Shown: positions 49,980-59,659, numbered from the stretch's first letter. The stretch: DNA of 64,000 bases from Streptomyces sp. NBC_00094 (GCF_026343125.1 NZ_JAPEMB010000001.1:6391501-6455500); one strand, 5' to 3'. The notes: generated by a model not told the origin, from the sequence alone. Numbers and translations are program-made.

Positions 49980-51641
49980 ATGCCGTCCGCGACCCCGCCC
50001 CCGGCATGGGAGGGACGCCGAGCCGTCACCGGTACGGAACCCGAGGCCGCGGCCCTGCTCGGCTGGCTCACCGACCCCGAGGCGCCCCGGCTCTGCCTCG
50101 TCACCGGCGCCCCCGGCAGCGGCAAGACGGCCCTGCTCGGCTGGCTCGCCCAGTACGGCCCGCGCGCCGGCCGGCAGCGCCGCCGCACGCCCCGGGCACT
50201 CGTCCCGCTCGCCGGGCAGAGCGCGCTCGGCGCGACCTGGACGATCGCCGACCGGCTCGGCGTGGTGGCCAGGTCACCCGACGAGCTCGTGCACGCCCTC
50301 GCCACCAGCGAGGCCCGTCCTTCGGGCCGCGCCGTCCTCCTCCTGACGGACCTCCACGCCGCCGCCGAACCGGCCGCGCTCACCGAGCTCATCGGCGACC
50401 TCGCCGAGGTGGGGCGGGTCCGCCTCGTCGTCGAGGCCCGGACCGACAGCCCCGCCCCCGAGGCCCTGCGTTCCGCGCGCCGGGCGACGGTGGTGGACCT
50501 GGAGGGCGAGCCCGCGCCCGCCGACGGCGCCCCGGCGGAGCCCGTACGCCCGCTGCCCGACCTCTCCGACCCGCTCGCCGTCTGCGCGGCCGACCCCCTG
50601 CTCGTCACCACCGCGTACGTCACCGGATCCGGTGACGGTTCCGACGGGGGCGTGGTTGACGACCACGGGGGACTCAGGTCCGCCTGGCTGCGGGCCGGTC
50701 AGTCGCTCTGTCGCGCACAGGACCCCGCGGACCGGGCGCTGGTGTTGCTCGCCGCGCTCGGGGACGGCGCCGACCCCCGGCTGCGGCCCGCGCTGGCCGA
50801 GCTCGCCGACGGCGCGGCCTGGCGCCTGCGGTGGGCCCGCAACCGCGGTGACCTGACGCCGCCGTGGCCGGGACCGGTGGCCGTACTCGGCGCCGCCGGC
50901 GGCCCGTTGGAGGGCACGCTGCTCGTCGGCGACCGCACCGGCACCGTGCGCCTGCTCCACGAGGCCGACGCGAGCTCCGCCGGGCGCCTCGCGCACACCG
51001 TCCCCGGCCGGGTCACCGCGCTCGCACCCTCCCCGGACGGCACGGTGCTGCTCCTGGACGAGCGGGGCAGGCTGCACTCCGTACGGGGAACGGTGCCCAG
51101 GGCCCCGTACCTGGAACGGCTCACCGAGGCCGTCTCGAAGACCCTGTCCCGCCACCCGGGCACGGCCCTCGCGGCCATCGCCGGCTCGGTGGTGGTGGGG
51201 GACCGGCTCGGCTCCGTGCACGCCTTCGGGCTGACGGGCCTGCACCAGGCGGCCCCGCACAGCGGCCGGGTCACGGCGGTGACCGCCGTCGAGTCCGAGA
51301 CCCCGTTCGTCTGCTCCGGCGGCGTCGACGGGACGGTCCGGCTCTGGACCCCGGGGCGCGACCCGCGTCCCGAACCCCTCGCGGAACGCCGCTCCCCGGT
51401 GGTCTCCCTGCATGCGACGGAGACCCCCTACGGCCCGGTGGTCGCCGTGGCCTGGGCCGACGGCCTCGTCGAGCTCCACCGCCCGGACGGCGGCCCGACG
51501 CTCTCCTTCCGCCCGGGCCCGCCGGTGCGCGCGGTCGCGGTCACCGGCGGGGGCGCGCTGCTCGTCGGAACCGACGAGAGCCTGGTGTGCCTCGTACCGG
51601 CGGCGAAGGAGAAGTTCTTCCGATCATCGCCCGAACGGTGA
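49980..51641 (+). CDS. P-loop NTPase with C-terminal beta-propeller-like repeats
   Basis: This 553-aa protein has a Walker A GAPGSGKT (43-50), a Walker B-like VLLLTDLHAA near 124, and an AAA/STAND-like helical middle. From about 300 onward come six WD-like strand repeats, e.g. EGTLLVGDRTGTVRLLHEAD, VTALAPSPDGTVLLLDERGR, VVVGDRLGSVHAF, FVCSGGVDGTVRLWTPG, VAVAWADGLVELHRPDG. STAND NTPases couple ligand sensing by a propeller to ATPase-driven signalling, but the match is not close to a named family. It may be a standalone sensor. The next gene follows 61 bp later. Confidence 0.72.
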   Translation: MPSATPPPAWEGRRAVTGTEPEAAALLGWLTDPEAPRLCLVTGAPGSGKTALLGWLAQYGPRAGRQRRRTPRALVPLAGQSALGATWTIADRLGVVARSPDELVHALATSEARPSGRAVLLLTDLHAAAEPAALTELIGDLAEVGRVRLVVEARTDSPAPEALRSARRATVVDLEGEPAPADGAPAEPVRPLPDLSDPLAVCAADPLLVTTAYVTGSGDGSDGGVVDDHGGLRSAWLRAGQSLCRAQDPADRALVLLAALGDGADPRLRPALAELADGAAWRLRWARNRGDLTPPWPGPVAVLGAAGGPLEGTLLVGDRTGTVRLLHEADASSAGRLAHTVPGRVTALAPSPDGTVLLLDERGRLHSVRGTVPRAPYLERLTEAVSKTLSRHPGTALAAIAGSVVVGDRLGSVHAFGLTGLHQAAPHSGRVTAVTAVESETPFVCSGGVDGTVRLWTPGRDPRPEPLAERRSPVVSLHATETPYGPVVAVAWADGLVELHRPDGGPTLSFRPGPPVRAVAVTGGGALLVGTDESLVCLVPAAKEKFFRSSPER

Positions 51642-51702
51642 CCTCCGCCGCCCGGCGGCTGTTGAGCGGGTGAGTATGCCGCTGACATAGGGGAGAACGA
51701 CC

Positions 51703-52542
51703 ATGACGCTTGATCGGGACGCCGGGGAGAGCAAGGCCGGCGAGGGTGACATCGCGGTGCACCAGGACTGGTTCGCCGTCGGGTGGCCGCACGTACTGCC
51801 ACGGCACCAGGCCTTCCTGATGTGCATGGTCCTGAGCACGGCCGCGACACGGCCGGTGACCGGGACGCTCGACGAGGTCGTGCGGGAGCTGTTCGGCGAC
51901 TCGCTCGCCGCCTTCCTGCGGGGCCTGGGGGAGGACCTGGACTCGCCGGTGCTCTGGCTGCAGCCCGACGATCTCGCGTACGCGGAGGGCGCCGAGGAGG
52001 AGGCCCGGCTCCGGGCGGAGACGGCGGCTCACCGGGCGGCGTGCGAAGACGCCCTCCGGGCGGGCGGGTTCCCCGTTCCGGCGACGATCCGCGACCTCGT
52101 CGACACGATGGTGGCGCTCGGCATCGCCCGTACGACCGACGGCCGGTGGTCGATGCCGGAGCGCCTGCCGCTCCCCGAGGACGTCCTCGCACTCCCCGAG
52201 CGCCTGCGGGAGACCTTCCGGGCGCTGCGGCGCAGTGACGCCGTCGCGCCGTGGAAGCACGCCCTGGCCCGGTACCTCGACGACGGCCTCGGCCGCCCCG
52301 GGGAGCTGTTCACCACGCCGGGCCGACTGGCCGAGACCACGGGCCTCGACCCCGACGACCTCCGCACCGCGCTCGACGATCTGGTGGAGGAGGGGGACGC
52401 CCGCCTGTACCGGGGGGTCCCCCGTGTACCGGTCGCCTCGGCGCGGGACCTCCAGGACCACCAGCGCTTCCATCTCGTCCTGGACTGGGACCACTACGAC
52501 GAGAACCACTTCGTCGTCGCGCGAACCGACGGGCTCTCGTAA
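51703..52542 (+). CDS. Hypothetical protein (279 aa, possibly DUF6042-like)
   Basis: This 279-aa soluble protein begins MTLDRDAGESKAGEGDIAVH and has WFAVGWPHVLPRHQAFLMCM near the start. The C-terminal half has a winged-helix-like stretch (FTTPGRLAETTGLDPDDLRT, DLVEEGDARLYR) that could bind DNA or mediate contacts. It ends in a beta segment rich in aromatic residues (RFHLVLDWDHYDENHFVVAR). I recall streptomycete proteins of this type grouped as DUF6042, but cannot confirm it. A GGGGAG site is 8 nt before the ATG. It is followed by a strong terminator. Confidence 0.72.
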   Translation: MTLDRDAGESKAGEGDIAVHQDWFAVGWPHVLPRHQAFLMCMVLSTAATRPVTGTLDEVVRELFGDSLAAFLRGLGEDLDSPVLWLQPDDLAYAEGAEEEARLRAETAAHRAACEDALRAGGFPVPATIRDLVDTMVALGIARTTDGRWSMPERLPLPEDVLALPERLRETFRALRRSDAVAPWKHALARYLDDGLGRPGELFTTPGRLAETTGLDPDDLRTALDDLVEEGDARLYRGVPRVPVASARDLQDHQRFHLVLDWDHYDENHFVVARTDGLS

Positions 52543-52583
52543 CAGGACTGACGAGGCACGTGCGTTCGTCGGCCGACGACCGG

Positions 52584-52625
52584 TGCCGATGTGCCCCCGT
52601 ACCGCAGCAAGGGGGCACATCGGCA
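52584..52625. terminator. Bidirectional terminator between two convergent genes
   Basis: A perfect 15-bp stem TGCCGATGTGCCCCC (52584-52598) and its complement (52611-52625), loop 12 nt, lies 42 bp from each flanking stop. Confidence 0.9.
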
Positions 52626-52668
52626 GACCGTTTGACGGAACATCAAGCAGACGTCTCCGTCAGCGACT

Positions 52669-53472
52669 TCAGGTCGCCGGGCGGGGCGCCAGCTGGGTCG
52701 AGAGCCAGGTCGGGACCCCGCCGAGGAGGCGGAAGAGCCGCCGGGCCTCGGCGCGCAGCCGGCCGGCCTCCGGTTCCGTCTCCGTGTCGGCGAGGGCGGT
52801 GAGCGCCGGGGCCGTGCCGACCAGGTAGCCCAGCTCCTCGCGGATCCGCAGCGACTCGGCGAAGCCGTGCCGGGCCTCCGCCAACTCGCCTTCCCGCAGG
52901 GCGAGTCCGGCGAGATGGCGCCAGGTGGAGGAGAGCAGCAGCGAGTCCCCCTGGGCCGTCGCCCCCGCGTGCGCCCTGCGGTACGCGGCCCGGGCCGCCT
53001 GCGGGGAGTCGCCCAGGTTCTGGGCGATGAGCCCGCGCCGGAAGTCCAGCAGCGGCCTGCCGTCGGCCGAGGGGCCGATCAGGGCCGCCGCACGGCCCAG
53101 GGCCATCCGGGCCTCGTCCGCCCGGTCGCGTACCCCGAGCAGCGTGGACGCGTAGGCGAGATAGCCGCGTTCGCAGGCCGCGGCCCCGCGTTCCTCGTCG
53201 GTACGGGTGACCGCCTCGGCCGCCCGGAGCGCCTCCTCGGCGTCGGCCCAGCCCTGTTCGGTGTAGAGGCAGCGCTCGATCAGCAGGGCCGCCCGTTCGA
53301 GCGCGGCGGCCGGTTCGGTCGCGTACGGGGCGAGCAGCGCGGCCGCGTCCGTCCAGCAACCTCGGGAGCGGAGCCGCCATATGGCGGTCTCCACGGGAGT
53401 CTCCTTGCCATAGGCGAGGGACGGATCTCCGCCGCCCCTTGATTCGGAACCAGACATGGCGGTATCCGCCAC
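52669..53472 (-). CDS. TPR-like helical repeat protein
   Basis: This protein of about 267 aa is made almost entirely of Ala/Leu/Arg-rich helix pairs with about 35-40 residue period (e.g. AIWRLRSRGCWTDAAALLAPY, ALLIERCLYTEQGWADAEEALRAAE, ALREGELAEARHGFAESLRI), consistent with tetratricopeptide repeats. No enzymatic motif is visible. The GTG at 53472 is preferred for GGAGG 5 nt upstream; the ATG at 53457 is possible. Such proteins often scaffold other proteins or act next to SARP/LuxR ATPases. It is alone here. Confidence 0.7.
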   Translation of the reverse strand: MADTAMSGSESRGGGDPSLAYGKETPVETAIWRLRSRGCWTDAAALLAPYATEPAAALERAALLIERCLYTEQGWADAEEALRAAEAVTRTDEERGAAACERGYLAYASTLLGVRDRADEARMALGRAAALIGPSADGRPLLDFRRGLIAQNLGDSPQAARAAYRRAHAGATAQGDSLLLSSTWRHLAGLALREGELAEARHGFAESLRIREELGYLVGTAPALTALADTETEPEAGRLRAEARRLFRLLGGVPTWLSTQLAPRPAT

Positions 53473-53758
53473 ATTGCCCTCCCCGAGCGCGCCATTGAGC
53501 TGTTGAGTAGAAGCGCATCTCAGCACGAAGGGCAGTACCTGGCCAAGGGGTCAGGTGAAAGTTTTCACAAGAGTCCGGCTCGTGCGGACGTCGTCGTCCG
53601 GGCGGTGGTCGACTGCCCGTCAGATGGCCGTGGGGCCCGTGATCAGGCCCCCGCGAGGCCCGTCGGCCACCCCGGCCGACAGGCCGCCATCAGGCCGGAC
53701 GCCACTCCCATGGACTCCTCCGAAAGAGTGAATCCGGCAGCGGGGGGCGGCCCCTGGA

Positions 53759-55456
53759 TCAGCTCATCCGGAGGGCCAGGAAGAAGTCGAGCTTGTCCTC
53801 CAGACGGGAGAGATCGCGGCCCGTGAGCTGCTCGATCCGACCCACCCGGTAGCGCAGCGTGTTCACGTGCAGGTGCAGCCGCGTCGCACAGCGCGTCCAG
53901 GAGCCGTCGCAGTCGAGGAACGCCTCCAGGGTCGGGATGAGCTCCGCGCGGTGGCGCCGGTCGTAGTCGCGCAGCGGGTCCAGCAGCCGGGCCGTGAACG
54001 CGCGGCGGACGTCGTCCGGGACGAACGGCAGCAGCAGAACGTGCGAGGCGAGCTCGTGGTGGCCCGCGGCGCAGACCCGGCCCGGACGGGCCGCGGCGAC
54101 CCGGCGGGCGTGCCTGGCCTCCTCCAGGGCCCCGCGCAGGCCCTCCGCCGAGTGCACGGCCGCGCTGACGCCCAGCGTGAGCCGCCCGTCGTCGGCGAGG
54201 CCGGAGGAGAGCGGAGCGCGTACGGCCGCGAGCAGCGCGTCCGCGTGCAGGCCCAGCGCGGTCGCCGGACCCTCGTCCTCGCTGTCCGGCAGCGGCGCGG
54301 AGGCCAGCGGGACCAGGGCGATGGCCTCGTCGCCGCTGTGCGCGACGGCGATCCGGTCGGCGGACTCGGCCCCGACGGTCGCCGGGTCGACGAGGATCTC
54401 CTCCAGGAGCGCCTGGGCGACGGGGCCGCCGTCCACGGCGGTGCCCTGGCCGGCCTCCTGCTCCCACTCGACGCGGGCGACGACGACCTGCCAGTGCGGG
54501 GCCGAGCCGAGGCCGGGCAGAAGCACCGGCGCGGCGACCCGCAGACGGGCCGCGATCTCGGCGGGCGCGGCGCCCGTCTGCACCAGCTCCAGGACCTCCT
54601 GGGCGAGCCGTCGGCGTACCGTACGGGCCGCGTCGCGCCGGTCCCGCTCGACGGCGATCAGCTGGGTGACGCCCTGGAGCAGGTCGAGACGGGCGGCGGG
54701 CCAGTCCCCGGCGTCGGCCTCGACGGCCAGCAGCCAGTCCGACAGGACCGTCTCGCGCACGTCCCGGGAGGCGGGGGCCGGGCCGCGGCCGGTGTTGCGG
54801 ATCGGGAAGAGCGAGTACGTGGATCCGGCGAGGTTCAGCCGGTGCGGGCCGCGCCGGCCGGTCCGGGTCGCGGCCAGGTGCTCGCCCGCCAGGGTCGCCG
54901 CGAGGCCGTTGTCGAGGGGCTCGCCCGCGCCCGCGATCTGGCGGCCGGTGGGGGACAGGACCCAGGCCCGCAGGTCCAGGTCGGAGCCGAGCAGGTCGAG
55001 GACGACCTCGGGGCCGCCGCCCGCGGGTCCCGAGGTCATGAGCCGCCGGTGGCGGTCGACGACGGCGGCCAGGTCGCCCGCCCGCTCGCCGGAGACCTGT
55101 CGAACAACGTGCTCGGTGATCGTCGCGAACGCAACGGTCTCGTTCACCGCGAAGAGCGGCAGTCGGTGGCGCAAACACGCCTGTACGAGATCGTCGGGGA
55201 TGTCGCCGAGCTCCGCCTCGCCCGCCGCGAGGGCGGCCACCCCGGCCGAGGCCAGGATGCGGACGAAGGGCTCGGCGTCGGCCGCGTCCCGCAGCCAGGC
55301 GAGGCCCGTGAGCACCAGCTCGCCGCCGGACAGGTACCGGCTGGGATCCTTGAGGTCAGTCGTCATCACACCGCGGACGGTGCGGTCCAGCTCGTCGTCG
55401 CCGCCGAGCAGCCGCAGCCCCAGCGCGTCGTTCTCCAGCAGTGCGCGCAGCCGCAT
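53759..55456 (-). CDS. pucR: PucR-family purine-catabolism regulator
   Basis: This 565-aa protein has an N-terminal PucR sensor domain (about 1-115, MRLRALLENDALGLRLLGGD, SGGELVLTGLAWLRD), a GGDEF-like central domain (CdaR type, about 280-440) and a C-terminal HTH (about 500-560, HLHVNTLRYRVGRIEQLTGRDLSR). It is divergent from the xanthine dehydrogenase operon, with 307 bp and two inverted repeats between them. It is the likely regulator of purine catabolism here. Whether it activates or represses cannot be judged from sequence. The ATG at 55456 is used; longer frames cross the promoter. Confidence 0.9.
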   Translation of the reverse strand: MRLRALLENDALGLRLLGGDDELDRTVRGVMTTDLKDPSRYLSGGELVLTGLAWLRDAADAEPFVRILASAGVAALAAGEAELGDIPDDLVQACLRHRLPLFAVNETVAFATITEHVVRQVSGERAGDLAAVVDRHRRLMTSGPAGGGPEVVLDLLGSDLDLRAWVLSPTGRQIAGAGEPLDNGLAATLAGEHLAATRTGRRGPHRLNLAGSTYSLFPIRNTGRGPAPASRDVRETVLSDWLLAVEADAGDWPAARLDLLQGVTQLIAVERDRRDAARTVRRRLAQEVLELVQTGAAPAEIAARLRVAAPVLLPGLGSAPHWQVVVARVEWEQEAGQGTAVDGGPVAQALLEEILVDPATVGAESADRIAVAHSGDEAIALVPLASAPLPDSEDEGPATALGLHADALLAAVRAPLSSGLADDGRLTLGVSAAVHSAEGLRGALEEARHARRVAAARPGRVCAAGHHELASHVLLLPFVPDDVRRAFTARLLDPLRDYDRRHRAELIPTLEAFLDCDGSWTRCATRLHLHVNTLRYRVGRIEQLTGRDLSRLEDKLDFFLALRMS

Positions 55457-55763
55457 CGTGTCGCCGCCGTTCCTTCGAGTGGGTGGTCGTGGGTGTCGTG
55501 TTGTCGACGGTGGCGTGGTGCCACCGTTTCCAGGGGAAAACGGAGAGGTTGCCGTTCTCCGCCTTTCGTTCGAATCTACAAGACGACGACGGGCACCAGC
55601 CAACTCCTTCATGTTTTCGGTGACTGCACCCGGGTGAGCGTGGGCTTGTGTACTAGGCCACACACCGCGTTAACAGCACATGAACATGAAGTCGAGGGCC
55701 GGCCGTCCCCCCGGGCCCATGCGTTCGACCCCCGATCACTAGAAGCACTAGAAGAGAGCCACC
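55457..55763. promoter_or_regulatory. Divergent pucR/xdh promoter region
   Basis: This 307-bp region has no gene. It contains two inverted repeats: ACGGTGGC-N5-GCCACCGT (55507-55527) and CGGAGA-N9-TCTCCG (55541-55561), both likely PucR or promoter elements. A direct repeat cactagaag (twice) lies 10-30 bp before the xdh start. The right part is AT-richer than average (ttaacagcacatgaacatgaag), fitting the xdh promoter. Confidence 0.6.
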
Positions 55764-56654
55764 ATGGACTTCCTTCGCCCCGCCAGCTGGGAGGAGGCGC
55801 TCGCCGCCAAGGCCGAGCACCCCACGGCCGTGCCCATTGCGGGTGGCACCGACATCATGGTCGAGATCAACTTCGACCACCGGCGCCCCGAGTACCTCCT
55901 GGACCTGAACCGTATCGAGCTGCTGCGAGAGTGGGAGGTCGGGGAGGAGAACGTCCGCCTCGGCGCGTCCGTTCCGTACACCCAGATCATGGAGAACCTG
56001 CGGACCGAGCTTCCGGGCCTGGCACTCGCCTCGCACACGGTCGCCTCCCCGCAGATCCGCAACCGCGGCGGCGTCGGGGGCAACCTCGGCACCGCCTCGC
56101 CCGCCGGCGACGCCCACCCGGCCCTGCTCGCCGCGGGCGCCGAGGTCGAGGTCGAGTCGGTCCGCGGCAGCCGGTTCATCCCGATCGACGAGTTCTACAC
56201 GGGCGTGAAGCGCAACGCGCTCCAGCCCGACGAGCTCATCAAGACCGTCCACGTCAAGAAGGCGGACGGCCCCCAGCAGTACTCCAAGGTCGGCACCCGC
56301 AACGCGATGGTCATCGCCGTCTGCGCCTTCGGCCTGGCCCTGCACCCGGAGACCCGGACCGTACGCACCGGCATCGGCTCCGCCGCGCCGACCCCGATCC
56401 GCGCCAAGGAGGCCGAGGCCTTCCTGAACGCGGCTCTGGAGGAAGGCGGTTTCTGGGACAACGGCAAGATCATCACCCCGTCGATCGCGAAGCAGTTCGC
56501 CGACCTCTGCTCGGGCGCCGCCAACCCGATCGACGACGTCCGGGGCACGGCCAAGTACCGCCGCCACGCCGTCGGCATCATGGCCCGCCGCCAGCTCGGC
56601 TGGACCTGGGAGCAGTACCGCGGAACCGGTCGCACGCTTGAGGGAGCTGCATAA
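55764..56654 (+). CDS. Xanthine dehydrogenase FAD-binding subunit
   Basis: This 296-aa protein of the molybdopterin dehydrogenase FAD-binding family has IAGGTDIMVEINF (FAD site), TVASPQIRNRGGVGGNLGTA, GDAHPALLA and the C-terminal domain (VRTGIGSAAPTPIRAKEAE). It passes electrons from the 2Fe-2S clusters to NAD+ via FAD. It is the first gene of a tight operon (2-bp gaps) with the 2Fe-2S and molybdenum subunits. The ATG follows GAAGAGAGCC. The order FAD, Fe-S, Mo is a common actinobacterial layout. Confidence 0.93.
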   Translation: MDFLRPASWEEALAAKAEHPTAVPIAGGTDIMVEINFDHRRPEYLLDLNRIELLREWEVGEENVRLGASVPYTQIMENLRTELPGLALASHTVASPQIRNRGGVGGNLGTASPAGDAHPALLAAGAEVEVESVRGSRFIPIDEFYTGVKRNALQPDELIKTVHVKKADGPQQYSKVGTRNAMVIAVCAFGLALHPETRTVRTGIGSAAPTPIRAKEAEAFLNAALEEGGFWDNGKIITPSIAKQFADLCSGAANPIDDVRGTAKYRRHAVGIMARRQLGWTWEQYRGTGRTLEGAA

Positions 56655-56656
56655 CC

Positions 56657-57253
56657 ATGCGCGTCAATTTCACGGTCAACGGCCGTCCCCAGGAAGCCGA
56701 CGACGTCTGGGAGGGCGAGTCCCTCCTCTACGTCCTGCGTGAGCGGATGGGCCTGCCCGGCTCCAAGAACGCCTGCGAGCAGGGCGAGTGCGGTTCCTGC
56801 ACCGTCCGCCTCGACGGCGTGCCGGTCTGTTCCTGCCTCGTCGCCGCCGGCCAGGTCGAGGGCCGCGAGGTCGTCACCGTCGAGGGCCTCGCCGAGTTCG
56901 CCAAGGACCGCGCGGAGCACGCCGGTTGCGCCACGGGCACCTGTGGCACCTCGCTCGACGCCGCCAAGCGGTGGGAGGCGAAGCCCGGACAGGACTCGCA
57001 GACCGGTGAGGGTGTCGAACTCTCCCCGATCCAGCAGGCGTTCATCGACGCCGGCGCCGTCCAGTGCGGTTTCTGCACCCCCGGCCTGCTGGTCGCGGCC
57101 GACGAGATGCTGGAGCGCAACCCGTCCCCGACGGACGCGGACATCCGCGAGGCGCTCTCCGGCAACCTCTGCCGCTGCACGGGTTACGAGAAGATCCTCG
57201 ACGCGGTCCGCCTCGCGGCCGCGCGCCAGGAGCGTCAGGGAGAGGCGGTCTGA
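56657..57253 (+). CDS. Xanthine dehydrogenase 2Fe-2S subunit
   Basis: This 198-aa protein has two domains: a plant-type ferredoxin with Cys40, Cys45, Cys48 and Cys60 (CEQGECGSC...CSC), and a helical 2Fe-2S domain with CGFC and CRC motifs. It relays electrons between Mo and FAD subunits. The middle (KRWEAKPGQDSQTGEGVELS) is a longer linker than in most such subunits (about 160 aa). The start lies 2 bp after the previous stop. Confidence 0.94.
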   Translation: MRVNFTVNGRPQEADDVWEGESLLYVLRERMGLPGSKNACEQGECGSCTVRLDGVPVCSCLVAAGQVEGREVVTVEGLAEFAKDRAEHAGCATGTCGTSLDAAKRWEAKPGQDSQTGEGVELSPIQQAFIDAGAVQCGFCTPGLLVAADEMLERNPSPTDADIREALSGNLCRCTGYEKILDAVRLAAARQERQGEAV

Positions 57254-57255
57254 CG

Positions 57256-59655
57256 ATGGCTCAGAACACACGCACCGTACCGGTGGGCACCCCCACCGAC
57301 GTCACCCAGAACCACGTCAAGGGCGGCATCGGCGAGTCCACCCTCCGTCCCGACGGCACCCTCAAGGTCACCGGCGAGTTCGCGTACTCCTCGGACATGT
57401 GGCACGAGGACATGCTGTGGGGCCAGATCCTGCGCTCCACCGTCGCGCACGCCGAGATCGTGTCCATCGACACCTCCGAGGCCCTCGCGATGGACGGCGT
57501 CTACGCCGTCCTGACCCACGAGGACCTGCCGGCCGCGAAGAACTACGGCATGGAGTTCCAGGACACCCCGGTCCTCGCCTACGGCAAGGTCCGTCACCAC
57601 GGTGAGCCGGTCGCCCTCGTGGCCGCCGACCACCCGGAGACCGCCCGCCGCGCCGCCGCGAAGATCGTGATCGAGTACCGGGAGCTCCCGGTCATCACGG
57701 ACGAGGCCTCGGCCACCGCTCCGGACGCGATCCTGGTCCACGAGAACCGCGACGACCACCACTCCGGTCACGTCCCGCACCCGAACATCGTGCACCGCCA
57801 GCCGATCATCCGCGGCAACGCGGCCGAGGCCGCCAAGAAGGCCGACGTCATCGTCACCGGCGAGTACACCTTCGGCATGCAGGACCAGGCCTTCCTCGGC
57901 CCGGAGTCCGGCCTCGCCGTGCCGTCCGAGGACGGCGGTGTCGACCTGTACGTCGCCACCCAGTGGCTGCACTCGGACCTCAAGCAGATCGCCCCCTGCC
58001 TCGGCCTGCCCGAGGAGAAGGTCCGCATGACGATGGCGGGCGTCGGCGGCGCGTTCGGCGGTCGCGAGGACATCTCCATGCAGATCCTCGCCTCCATCCT
58101 CGCGCTCCGCACCGGCAAGCCGGTCAAGATGGTCTACAACCGGTACGAGTCCTTCTTCGGGCACGTCCACCGGCACCCGGCGAAGCTCTGGTACGAGCAC
58201 GGCGCCACCAAGGACGGCAAGCTCACGCACATGAAGTGCAAGATCGTGCTCGACGGCGGCGCCTACGCGTCGTCCACGGCCTCGGTCGTCGGCAACGCCT
58301 CGTCCCTCTCGGTCGGCCCGTACGTCATCGAGGACGTCGAGATCGAGGCGATCGGCCTCTACACCAACAACCCGCCCTGCGGCGCCATGCGCGGCTTCGG
58401 TGCGGTCCAGGCCTGCTTCGCGTACGAGGCCCAGATGGACAAGCTCGCGGCGAAGCTGGGCATGGACCCGGTGGAACTGCGCCAGCTCAACGCCATGGAG
58501 CAGGGCACGATCATGCCGACCGGCCAGGTCGTGGACTCGCCGGCCCCGGTCGCCGAGCTGCTCCGTATCGTCAAGGCCCGCCCGATGCCGCCGGAGCAGC
58601 AGTGGCTCTCGGCCGGCGAGGACGCGGACGTCCGCGCCCTTCCGGGCGGCCTCTCCAACACCACGCACGGCGAGGGTGTCGTCCGGGGTGTCGGCTACGC
58701 CGTCGGCATCAAGAACGTCGGCTTCTCCGAGGGCTTCGACGACTACTCGACCGCCAGGATCCGCATGGAGGTCATCAACGGCGAGGCCGTCGCCACGGTC
58801 CACACCGCCATGGCGGAGGTCGGCCAGGGCGGCGTCACCATCCACGCGCAGATCGCCCGTACCGAGCTCGGTGTCCAGCAGGTCACCATCCACCCCGCGG
58901 ACACGCAGGTGGGCTCGGCCGGTTCGACCTCCGCGGGCCGCCAGACCTACATGACCGGCGGCGCCATCAAGAACTCCTGCGGGATCGTCCGCGAGAAGGT
59001 CCTGGAGATCGGCCGGCGCAAGTTCGGCTCGTACCACCCGGCATGGGCCCACGCCGAACTCCTCCTGGAGAGCGGCAAGGTCGTCACCGACGGCGGCGAC
59101 GTCCTCGCCACCATCGCGGACGTTCTCGAGGACCAGGCCGTGGAGGTCGAGGAGGAGTGGAGGCACCGCCCCACCCAGGCCTTCGACCTCGTCACCGGCC
59201 AGGGCGAGGGGCACGTCCAGTACGCCTTCGCCGCGCACCGCGCGGTGGTCGAGGTCGACACCGAGCTCGGCCTGGTCAAGGTCATCGAACTGGCCTGCGC
59301 CCAGGACGTCGGCAAGGCGCTCAACCCGCTCTCCGTCATCGGCCAGATCCAGGGTGGCACCACCCAGGGCCTGGGCGTCGCGGTGATGGAGGAGATCATC
59401 GTCGACCCGAAGACCGCGAAGGTGAAGAACCCCTCCTTCACGGACTACCTGATCCCGACCATCCTCGACACGCCGACCATCCCGGTCGACTACCTCGAGC
59501 TGGCCGACCCCAACGCGCCGTACGGCGTGCGCGGTATCGGTGAGGCCCCGACCCTGTCGTCCACCCCGGCCGTCCTCGCGGCTATCCGGGCCGCGACGGG
59601 CCTGGAGCTCAACAAGACGCCGGTCCGCCCCGAGGCGCTCACCGGCACCCTCTAG
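57256..59655 (+). CDS. Xanthine dehydrogenase molybdopterin subunit
   Basis: This 799-aa catalytic subunit has AGVGGAFGGREDISMQ, the moco-binding GAMRGFGAVQ and the C-terminal GIGEAPTLSS with the catalytic Glu of the XDH/AOR family. It hydroxylates hypoxanthine and xanthine to urate, with molybdenum cofactor and the two small subunits. The ATG lies 2 bp after the previous stop. The presence of NCS2 permease and XdhC downstream supports purine specificity. Other XDH-family substrates (e.g. nicotinate) are less likely. Confidence 0.93.
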   Translation: MAQNTRTVPVGTPTDVTQNHVKGGIGESTLRPDGTLKVTGEFAYSSDMWHEDMLWGQILRSTVAHAEIVSIDTSEALAMDGVYAVLTHEDLPAAKNYGMEFQDTPVLAYGKVRHHGEPVALVAADHPETARRAAAKIVIEYRELPVITDEASATAPDAILVHENRDDHHSGHVPHPNIVHRQPIIRGNAAEAAKKADVIVTGEYTFGMQDQAFLGPESGLAVPSEDGGVDLYVATQWLHSDLKQIAPCLGLPEEKVRMTMAGVGGAFGGREDISMQILASILALRTGKPVKMVYNRYESFFGHVHRHPAKLWYEHGATKDGKLTHMKCKIVLDGGAYASSTASVVGNASSLSVGPYVIEDVEIEAIGLYTNNPPCGAMRGFGAVQACFAYEAQMDKLAAKLGMDPVELRQLNAMEQGTIMPTGQVVDSPAPVAELLRIVKARPMPPEQQWLSAGEDADVRALPGGLSNTTHGEGVVRGVGYAVGIKNVGFSEGFDDYSTARIRMEVINGEAVATVHTAMAEVGQGGVTIHAQIARTELGVQQVTIHPADTQVGSAGSTSAGRQTYMTGGAIKNSCGIVREKVLEIGRRKFGSYHPAWAHAELLLESGKVVTDGGDVLATIADVLEDQAVEVEEEWRHRPTQAFDLVTGQGEGHVQYAFAAHRAVVEVDTELGLVKVIELACAQDVGKALNPLSVIGQIQGGTTQGLGVAVMEEIIVDPKTAKVKNPSFTDYLIPTILDTPTIPVDYLELADPNAPYGVRGIGEAPTLSSTPAVLAAIRAATGLELNKTPVRPEALTGTL

Positions 59656-59659
59656 GACT

